Below, piece by piece: positions 55,763-64,000 of a DNA stretch of 64,000 nt; the first letter of the stretch is position 1, and each line of letters opens with the position of its first letter. This DNA comes from Proteles cristata cristata. Taxonomy: Eukaryota; Chordata; Mammalia; Carnivora; Hyaenidae. The stretch lies in the NCBI GenBank assembly GCA_017311185.1, contig JAESUZ010003403.1:124001-188000 (forward strand), in the 5' to 3' direction. The notes under the pieces are model-generated. The model saw only the letters and a program-made list of their open reading frames with translations, was not told the origin of the DNA and searched no databases. The translations under genes were made by a program, and so were the position numbers.

Positions 55763-56045
55763 TTTTGCAAAAATGTGGACGAACTTGGAGGACGTTATGC
55801 TAAGTGAAATAAATCAGACACAGAATGACAAATATTACATGAGTGATGTCACTTATTACTGGAATCTATAAAATCTATAAAAAAGTCAAACTTTAAGAAG
55901 CAAAGTAGCACGGTGGCTTTCAGGGTCTGGAGATGGGGAAAATGTAGAGATGGTCAAAGGAAACAAACTTTCAGTTTTAAGATGAATAAGTGCTAGAAAT
56001 CTAAGCATGTTAATTACAATTAGTGTATATTTGAAAAAATAAAAT
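55763..56045 (+). mobile_element. Old LINE-1 3' end, plus strand
   Basis: Sense ORF2-end and 3'UTR text: GGACGTTATGCTAAGTGAAATAAATCAGAC (55791), GTGGCTTTCAGGGTCTGGAG (55912), AAACAAACTTTCAGTTTTAAGATG (55961), ending A-rich at 56033-56045. Confidence 0.7.
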
Positions 56046-56543
56046 AATATTTTATTTTATACATAAGGTAATAGTCAAATTCATTGGAACAAGAAAGCTT
56101 ATTGTATCTGTTAATAATCAGTTGAATCTATTTAAAAACAACAGAAGTATACAACAGATTTGAAGAATGGAATTAAAATTGTTGATGTCTTAGTACATAT
56201 AAAACTGTAAAACCAACAGTTACAGAAAAACATCTGGAACATTTGTGGAAATTATCTGAGCAACGTTTAGGATTTATATGTTACAGAACATACTCCCTCA
56301 CAATAATACAATTAAATTATATGTTAAAAAATATAATAAGTGTGTGTATAGTATAGATTATCTCTTTTCATAACCCATGGGTCTATAGAAATTAGAAAAT
56401 GTTTAAAACTAAAAAAAAAGAAAATTGTACATATTGTAACTTCTGAAAACCAACAAAATAATCTAATATCTGTGATCTTAAATGCTTATATTAACAAAAG
56501 AAAAAGAAAGGCTGAAAATTAGTAAGTAAAGTATCCACCTCTG
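56046..56543. other. Unassigned AT-rich DNA
   Basis: No gene was recognised. Confidence 0.4.
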
Positions 56544-56558
56544 AAAGTCAATGAACAG

Positions 56559-56771
56559 GGGTGCCTGGTGGCTCAGTTGGTTTTAAGCCTCTGACTCTTG
56601 GTTTTGGCTCAGGTCACAATATCACACAGTTGATGGGATCGAGCCCCACATTGGGCTCTGCACTGACAACATGGAGCCTGCTTGAGATTCTCTGTCTCCC
56701 TCTCTTTCTGCCCCTCCCCCACTCACACTGTCTCTGTCTCTCTCAAAGTAAATTAAAAATAAACTTTTCAA
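56559..56771 (+). mobile_element. Felid SINE
   Basis: Head GGGGTGCCTGGTGGCTCAG, body with GCACTGACAACATGGAGCCTG, A-rich tail. A 15-bp duplication AAAGTC(A/G)ATGAACAG lies at 56544-56558 and 56772-56786. Confidence 0.95.
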
Positions 56772-56786
56772 AAAGTCGATGAACAG

Positions 56787-57428
56787 AAAATTAAAATAGA
56801 TTTTATGGGCACTAAAAGTTATCTGGCATTTGGTTTAGGGGTAGGTGTCCTGGGTGATTTGGGGGTAGGTGTTCCTGCCAGACAGTGGCTCTAGGAATTG
56901 TTTTTACGGGCATCCACCCAGTGGAGAGGAAAAGAAAGCAGAAGGAAAGAAGACCATCTTCTTATGTGCCTTGTGCTGAAGAGGGCGCGGAAACATTTGT
57001 TCATGTTTCCAAGTGTTAACTCTGAATTTTATATTTGTTTCCAGCTCTGCCACAGTATAAGAACGTGCAGTTTGTTTCTCAGTACAGAATCAGTTAAGAG
57101 AAACCAAATGTTAATGCATTACAGATTTTTTTATTATGAACTCCGGCAATTTTTTATCACAAATAATAGCAATAATTTGGAAGCTTAAGAAGAAGAGGTG
57201 ACTGCCGCACACTCTTGCCTACTCAGAAATGCACCGGTGCTGAAGTTGAGCAGCAGCATCTTCTTTACCTAGGCAGCAATTGCAGGAGATTCTAGTACTT
57301 GATTAATAAAGTACAAGAATGGGAAGAAATCCAGCAATCTTCTGTTGAATTTAAAATGTATCAGTGTACTCAAAGAAGAAGAAAGTTTGAGAAGTTTATA
57401 CTACTGATATTGGGATTTCTTATAAAGT
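56787..57428. other. Unassigned DNA with one short tandem duplication
   Basis: GGGGTAGGTGTCCTGGGTGATTT at 56837 is followed by GGGGGTAGGTGTTCCTG, a local near-duplication. The 96-codon open frame at 56898-57188 has no recognised family. It is not called as a gene. Confidence 0.35.
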
Positions 57429-57437
57429 TATGGTTGT

Positions 57438-57681
57438 GAGGGCGCCTGGGTGGCTCAGTCGGTTAAGCGTCTGACTTCAGCTCAGGTCATGATCTCACAG
57501 TTTGTGGGTTTGAGCCCCATGCCAGGCTCTGTGTTAATAGCTCAGAGCCTGCAGTCTACTTCAGATTCTGTTTCCCTCTCTCTCTGCCCTTGCCCCACTC
57601 ACACTCTGTCTCTCTCTCTCTCTCTCAAAATAAATAAACATATTTTTTAAAAAATAATAAATTTAAAATAAATTTTAAAAG
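57438..57681 (+). mobile_element. Felid SINE
   Basis: Complete copy with head GGGCGCCTGGGTGGCTCAG and a long A/T-rich tail (57627-57680). A 9-bp duplication TATGGTTGT lies at 57429-57437 and 57682-57690. Confidence 0.94.
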
Positions 57682-57810
57682 TATGGTTGTTAAAGTTAAT
57701 GTAGTATCACAGTGGCTCCAAAAGAGGCTAGGCAGTGATGGAACAAAATAGAATCCAAACAGGTTTATGCAGATGAAGACATTAGTGTGTAATGAAGGTG
57801 GACAACAAAG

Positions 57811-57862
57811 TAAAAAAAGAAAAGAAAGAAAGCAAAAGAAAAGAAGAAAGAAAAGAAGCTTT
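57811..57862. repeat. (AAAG)n-type purine tract
   Basis: Interrupted AAAG/AAGA units. The 67-codon and 94-codon frames across it are artefacts of this composition. Confidence 0.75.
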
Positions 57863-58322
57863 TCAGTGAAAGTTACTAAATCAATGGGATATCCATATAG
57901 AAAAAACAAAAATAATGATTCCTACATCACATTGTATGAAAAAAACTATTTTAGCAACACAGAGAACTAAATAAGAAAGGTTAAAAAAAAGAAACTTTTT
58001 GAGGATGTATTTTGGATATTATCTTCGTGACCTGAGAATAGCAAAAGTTTACTTAAACTAGAAAGACTGTTTAAAAATAAAGTGATAAATTACTCCAAAT
58101 TATGAACACTTCTCCTCATGAGAAAATTTAAGAGAATCAAAAAAATAGACACACAAAACCATTAGGTGGTAATACATATGTGCTCTATTTAGTAATAAAA
58201 GGTCACCAACAGATGGACAGAAGAATGAATACATCAGTTTGTTAAGCCAGAAATGGAATACTCTATGGCAATAAAAATAAATTAATTTCTGCTACATATG
58301 AATAACTCATAATAATTTTATT

Positions 58323-58515
58323 TGTTTTTAATTTTGAATGTTCATTTATTTTTAAGAGAGGGAGGGAGGAGGAGAGAGAGGGGGGGACAGAGGATCCAAA
58401 GTGAGCTCTGTACTGACAGCAGAGAGTCCAAAGTGGGGCTTGAACTCACCAACTCTGAGATCATAACCTGAGCTGAAGTCAGATGCTCCACCGACTGAGC
58501 CACCCAGGCATCCCC
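58323..58515 (-). mobile_element. Felid/carnivore SINE, older copy
   Basis: Minus-strand copy, T-rich tail then GGAGGGAGGAGGAGAG tract, ending CGACTGAGCCACCCAGGCATCCCC. No clear duplication. Confidence 0.88.
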
Positions 58516-60108
58516 TTATAAGAGTAATGTTAGAGAAAGAAGCTAAACACAAATGAGTACAGAGTATATGAATTTAGGCATTTACAATTTTGAAACACGC
58601 AAAACCAGTTAACTTGTGAAAATCCAATATATTGTTTGCTTATGTATAGAAAGTAGAAGTTGACAGCGGTACCAATACATATTGAAGGTGCTGATGACAT
58701 TCTATTTCTTGACCTGGATAGTATTTCCACAGGTGGTAATTGATTGTGTCATATATTTATTTTTGGGTGTATCTTAATAAAAATCATTGACTTATCTTAT
58801 GCAGTTAAGAATTAGAGAGATTCAAGTCTGACTTCAGGGTACTTTGTTTATTAAATCGATTATTATTAAGAAGGAATTTTTTCCCCCTTTTCTCATCTCC
58901 ACATAGCAGTGAATTACTGCTATGGCTAAGAATTCAAGATGCCAGTACTTCTGCTAACACCTCACAGAAGTGCACACTTCCTCCTTCATGTTTGAGAGAA
59001 CGAGAGAATCTTTCTCCTAGCATACACAGAATAAATCCTGAGTTTCAGACTAATTGTTTGACTCATATCACATGCCCACCACTAAATGAAACCTGTGGCA
59101 AGGGAGGACATGAAGTGATTGGATTTCTGGAACTCAGGATCTGAGTGTTTAATCAACGTTAGCACAATTACTTGATGTCTTGGTAGGAATAGAAGTCTTC
59201 TGGGAAGGGAAGTAACTAGAATTCCATTGACAAATATCTTATTCAAAAATGAAACGAAGGAAAACAAATCTGTATTATACCAGTTACATTCTCATATCTA
59301 GAGTGAGCCAAATGATGATTGTTTTAATATATAGAATGTTATAAACTCGTCTACTTTAAAAGATGGAGTTCTAAGTAAGTACCAAATGGAAAAAAGAGCA
59401 TGCTAACACTTGCTAGACGTGACTCCATTATGCTATTAAAATGACTCTTAGAAAATATACCACAGTGTTTATCCATTCACAATGCCATTAAATGGAAACT
59501 ATTGCTACGGAAAAATTAAATGTGAGATTAACAAAGTTAATGCACATAGGGAGCATTTAAACTATACCAGATTAATGTAAGATTTAACATTTGGTGAAAA
59601 AAACAACCACATTAGAGGCATTAATGAACTGTGGGCAACTAAGCTCTCCTTTCACTCTAGAAAGTACTTCTAATTTTTTGAGGGCTGCAAGAATTAACTG
59701 GGAGTCACATCTTGAGTCGATTTGTGAGAAAAAACATGCTATTAATAATTTGGCCATGTTAAGTCATTGTTATTGGTTTCTACCTTACAAATATAATTAT
59801 CATACATAATAAGACCAAACGGGGCTTTTGAGAAAGTGTAAGTAATGTATATTTAAATACATTGGGATATTTGAAAATTGTTTCAAAACAGGAAATGAGA
59901 GCTGATCCAGTCTACAATTTCCATATAATTGAGAAACCTACATGCTTCTTGGAAAATTCTTGAACCAGAGAGCATTTTCTTATTTCTTACTTTTGATCTT
60001 AAGTGAAATTAACTAAATACCACATTAGCTGTTAAGACCAGTAATCAATTATATGATCAACTAGTATATTGAGAATAAACTTAACTTTTTAAATAAAGTA
60101 AAATTTTA
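58516..60108. other. Unassigned intergenic DNA
   Basis: About 1.6 kb. The 58900-59220 part (for example CATATCACATGCCCACCAC at 59064) has the flavour of an old dispersed repeat, but I cannot name it. No gene was recognised. Confidence 0.35.
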
Positions 60109-60121
60109 TGACCAATTTTCT

Positions 60122-60327
60122 TTTTTAAAGTTATTTTGAGAGAGAGAGAGAGCACCAGGGAGGGACAGAGAGAGGAGAAAGAGAAGGAAAGAGAGGGTCC
60201 CAATCAGCCTCTACACTGTCAGCACAGAGCCCGATGCAGGGCTCTGACTCCCAAACCACGAGATCGAGACCTGAGCTGAAATCAAAGAGTCTGACACTTA
60301 ATCGACTGAGCCACCCAGGTGGCCCTG
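60122..60327 (-). mobile_element. Felid SINE
   Basis: Minus-strand copy. A 13-bp duplication TGAC(C/T)AATTTTCT lies at 60109-60121 and 60328-60340. Confidence 0.94.
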
Positions 60328-60340
60328 TGACTAATTTTCT

Positions 60341-61179
60341 AACAGCTTTTTGGACTGGCGCTTTAGTTGTGAGAAAGACAAAGAAAGCAAACTCACTGTG
60401 ATTAAATTTGCTGTAAAATGTGAAGAGGAAAAGTATAAACTTTTTTTTCAAATAATTCATAGAGAAATTTGTTGTCTTATCATTTTATACTTTTATCATA
60501 TAATTTGCTTTTTTCTGTTTCAAATATTATCTATGCCTCTGTTGTGGACCTCACATAATTACTCTTCTCAACCAGTATAACAGCACTGCTTGTCTTCTTA
60601 AGTGTCATTTGATAGCAGTATTATTTCTTTTTACTTAATTAGACAGATGTTTGTAAATGGTTTTACTATTTATGGCAAAGAAATAAAGAATATATTTATA
60701 AAATTATACTTCTAGTAATGTAAGCACAATTGTTTGGACCCACCTTCAAACTGAAAAAAAAATGTACCAGATTAAACCACTGAAGAATTGAAATAATAAT
60801 AAGAAATTATCATTATAGCTTCTGAAAAGGCAATATTCCAGGTAAATAGAGTAGCAGAGACTACATACATGAACACACACAAGCCCACACGGGTTTGGAG
60901 AGAGAAAACCACAAAGTAAATTTGGCAAATCCTTTAGTCTCGATAAAAAGTGTAATAGAGTTTCTTAAGCTATTTTTATGACTTAAAAAATAAATTTTAA
61001 AAGTTACATCTCCTACCAAACCAAACTAGAAAAAAACCCACTATTTTTAACATAGTCTCTGTGTTGCAAATTCTGCTGACCTTATATACTCTAAGAAATG
61101 TTATGTTTTTGATAAAACTTGAGCTATTTGCTCAAGCAAAAGAAAAAAGAAAAAAAAAGAAACAGTAGATAGTGATTTT
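60341..61179. other. Unassigned AT-rich DNA
   Basis: No gene was recognised. Confidence 0.4.
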
Positions 61180-61199
61180 TAGAATATATTAAACATTTA

Positions 61200-61404
61200 T
61201 TTATTTATTTTATTTATTTCTAGGAGAGAGAGACAGCATGAACAGGGGAGGGTCAGAGAGAGAGGGAGTCACAGACTGAAACAGGCTCAGGCTCTGAGCT
61301 GGCAGTCAGCACAGAGGCCGACGCGGGGCTTGAACCCACGAACCGCGAGATCATGACCTGAGCGAAAGTCGGACGCTTAACCGACTAAGCCACCCGGGCG
61401 CCCC
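61200..61404 (-). mobile_element. Felid SINE, young-looking subgroup, long perfect duplication
   Basis: Complete minus-strand copy with the TTTATTTATTTCTAGGAGA junction and CpG-rich head (GCCGACGCGGGGC, CGCGAGATC, GTCGGACGC, GGGCGCCCC). A perfect 20-bp duplication TAGAATATATTAAACATTTA lies at 61180-61199 and 61405-61424. Confidence 0.97.
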
Positions 61405-61424
61405 TAGAATATATTAAACATTTA

Positions 61425-62724
61425 AAAACATTAATGGCAATGCCAGAAAATATGTAAAATATTATATATATATATAAATAATATTTAAAATTTCTAGATC
61501 TGATAATAATGGATAAGTAAGGTGGGAGAATAGGTGATTCTAGAGTTCAACTATTCTTGAGCCATTTATTATGTAGGAGAGTAAGATCAAACTGCGTGGT
61601 CAGCATGGAAAACTTCTTCTCTCACAACATATTCAGAAAAATCACAATTTTAAAATCTGTCCTCTTGCCTGCAAAGATCAGGTTAATATTTTTTTCCCTT
61701 TCTTATGCACTGCAGTTTCACTCTGCCCAGATCCCTTTGAATTATCAACCCTTTATTTATGTTTCCCATAATGCCATCTAGACTATGAAGACAAGTCTAC
61801 CATCCTGTCTCATCTTAACTATAACTTTTGGAAGAGTTCTGGTGCTCAGAAGAACATGAGCCTTCTGTAACGCCAAAGGGCATTTGTGTCTCTGTTGGAG
61901 GAATTTGCCTTCATTAGGATCCAGCCTTCTCTCACTTTCCCCCTTACTCTTCTTGATGTTCCACTCCAGCCATGGTGCAAGAAATCTGCCTGACGAAACC
62001 ACTCTGCGATGGACAGGCTCAGAACAGCAGGTGAAATCAGAGAATCAGCACCCCCAGCAATAATAAGCAATGCCACACTTGATAGTATCTGAATTGCGAG
62101 GGTAATTATCAGGGTCTATTCCAGTGCCAGTTCTAGGTGGAAACAAAGAATGGTGGTTTTAAAATTGTTTGTGAGCTCTTCTGAGAAATATTTGATGAGA
62201 AGTTACTTCTCGCCTTCTAATGTGTAACCAGTCTGGGCATGGCTGTGCTGGGCAAGTTTGACTAAAAATCAGGACTTACACATGCTGAAAAAATAGTACA
62301 CAAGTAGACTCAACTCATCTAACAGCTGTATTTCTAGCAACATCTATCTTTCTGTGTGTCTGGGGCGGGATGGAGTGTTCGGGCAGAGGGGGAAAGGAGC
62401 CAAAATAAGTAAAGTGATGAGTCATCCATGTTCTCACCTGAAAGATGCTGTTAGCAGCAATTCTTGAGCAAGTTCATCTCTAGCCCCTACCCCCTCTTTG
62501 TGTTGCCAGGGACAGTCATTAAAACCAGTCAAATAGTAGTGTCTATGCTGTGTGTGTGTGTGTGTTAAACTTCGGGTTCAACAGCTGTGGTAAACACGGC
62601 AGGCATTGCCAGTTTCTCTCTTTACAATGCTCCATTTTTGTTTCTCTTTCTCTTTCATCCCTCACACCAACTTTGACTCTCTAGCCTTGTAGGAACTCAT
62701 AAAGTATGTTTAGTATGTAGAATT
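61425..62724. other. Unassigned intergenic DNA, repeat-poor
   Basis: No repeat family was recognised apart from AT runs near 61460 and a short (TG)n at 62549-62564. It is more balanced in base composition than most of the window (for example 61850-62080 and 62340-62540). No exon can be supported. The short frames here have no motif. Confidence 0.4.
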
Positions 62725-62739
62725 AAAATGCATATATCT

Positions 62740-63017
62740 AGGGACGCCTGGGTGTCTCGGTTGGTTAAGACTCCAGCTCTTGATTTTGGCTCAGGTCATG
62801 ATCTCGTGATTTGTGAGTTTGAGCCCTGTAATGTAAAGCTGACAGTGCAAAGCCTGGTTGGGATCCTCTCTCTCTCTCTCTCTCTCTCTTTCCCTACCCC
62901 ACCCCTTGCTTGGGATTCTCTCTTTCCCTCTCTTTTTCTGCCCCTCCTCTACTCATGTAAATGCACTCTCTCTAAAAATAAATAAAATTTTAAAAAATTA
63001 AAAATAAATGATTAAAT
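62740..63017 (+). mobile_element. Felid SINE with extended CT-rich body
   Basis: Head GGGACGCCTGGGTGTCTCGG. The body contains the GGGATYCTCTCT block twice (62861 and 62911), which makes the copy longer than usual. A 15-bp duplication AAAATGCATATATCT lies at 62725-62739 and 63018-63032. Confidence 0.95.
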
Positions 63018-63032
63018 AAAATGCATATATCT

Positions 63033-64000
63033 TTAAATTGTAGAAGTCCCAAGGTGTTTTTAATTTACATGACAAAAATATTCTTAAATTGCTTAAAATT
63101 TTAAATTTAAATCTACTTCTAAATTCATTTAAGATAGCTCTCTGACATAGCAAGTGGTTATTAAATTCCCAATAACTGATTTCTGTAATACTATTTTTTA
63201 AAGAATAGAGTAAGACAATGTTAGCAAACTAATATAACTAGTGTCTAAGTCCCTTACACTCAGCTTCTGCCTCCACCTCTTCCATGTAAGTCATTAACAA
63301 ATTCATGATTTTTTATATTCAGTGACCTTTCCTGTGTCCTTATGTTTCACAACCTGTTTTTGGAACTTGACCAGGTTGACAGCTAGGAGAATATGAAGTT
63401 GATAACTTACGATGATTGATACAAGTGAGTGTTGCCAGACAGAAAAGCGGATATCCACATCCACATCAAATCACTGGTCTTAGAGCTTTTATGACTTTAC
63501 CTATAACCTGAATAAAAGGAGCTCACCCATTGCAAAGCGAGAAAGAGAAATTCTTGTGGAGGATTTCTTTAGAGCAAGCTGTGCATTAAATCTACCGTGC
63601 ATGGGGGTGGAGGGGGGGGACTCCCTGCACTGAACTCACTGCACTTATTTCTCCAGCCTAAGTTCAGAGGCGGTGTTGGTCATAGAGAATCTATTTGTCT
63701 TTTGGAGTTTGACGTCTGACCCCCAACCCCAGAAAATCTGGAAAACAACACTGAATGGCCTGTGAGATTGGTACAGACAGTCAAGGTGAGATGCTACTGT
63801 GTTTGCCGGTTAGTCAAGGATACGATGACTATTTACTTTGAACAGGAATTAATCATAAGAGAGAGCTGAAGAGAGTTGTGTTAAGTTCTGCTCAAGAAGA
63901 CCACCTGCAAGCAAAAGAAATGAAATATGTACTAGTCTTCAGAGTGACCTGCAGGAGGTCTGGGGGTAGGGAGGAGTGGAAGCCTGCATAGTTCATTCAC
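63033..64000. other. Unassigned DNA at the right edge
   Basis: No repeat was recognised. Composition becomes more balanced after about 63400. A TATA-like element and a splice-donor-like site occur (described as a finding), but no gene can be supported. Confidence 0.4.

Noticed and set aside
56898..57188. 96-codon open frame with a lysine/arginine-rich start, possibly a processed pseudogene
   Set aside because: No protein family was recognised, and no A tail or target duplication bounds it.
61557..62076. Possible exon in the better-balanced stretch near 61.6-62.1 kb
   Set aside because: No paired splice sites, codon pattern or protein likeness could be supported from sequence alone.

Overview
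The window reads as nuclear DNA of a carnivoran mammal, almost certainly a cat (felid). The deciding evidence is about 32 copies of a tRNA-headed, CT-rich SINE whose text (head GGGGCGCCTGGGTGGCTCAG, middle GTGCTGACAGCTCAGAGCCT, tail (TC)n then AAATAAATAAA) is the felid CAN-SINE (SINEC_Fc type). Many copies have clean target-site duplications. The LINE-1 text is also of carnivore type. I find no host protein-coding gene, no canonical RNA gene and no CRISPR or bacterial feature. All longer open frames are pieces of transposons or chance frames.

Layout. 1-3905: 5' part of a LINE-1 on the minus strand (start of ORF2, ORF1 region, 5'UTR). 3906-11647: AT-rich DNA with SINEs, old L2, MIR and MER5-like pieces and an L1 3' end. 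11648-19586: a complete but ruined class I (gammaretrovirus-like) endogenous provirus on the minus strand, with two 300-bp LTRs, primer-binding site, gag, pro-pol, env and polypurine tract. 19587-31100: L1 pieces of several ages with nested SINEs and a Tigger-like MITE, then a long repeat-poor stretch (about 28-31 kb). 31-38 kb: SINE clusters and a young 5'-truncated L1 (37074-37690). 38.3-42.2 kb: an old L1M followed by an LTR-like block. 43-47.9 kb: old L1 on the minus strand, broken by a well-preserved 605-bp solo LTR (46128-46732). 47869-50206: a Tigger1-like DNA transposon with a decayed transposase, capped by three SINEs in a row. 51-56 kb: a Tigger-like MITE and L1 3' ends in both orientations. 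56-64 kb: SINEs in otherwise unassigned DNA, with a speculative TATA-plus-splice-donor pattern near the right end.

Nothing here works as a gene system. The window is a layered record of retrotransposition. The items most worth a second look are the provirus, the solo LTR with retained promoter and polyA signals, a tail-only insertion scar at 31637-31683, a young-looking SINE subgroup, inverted SINE pairs, and the young L1 end. Family names come from recalled repeat text, not from a database search, and boundaries without a target-site duplication are approximate.
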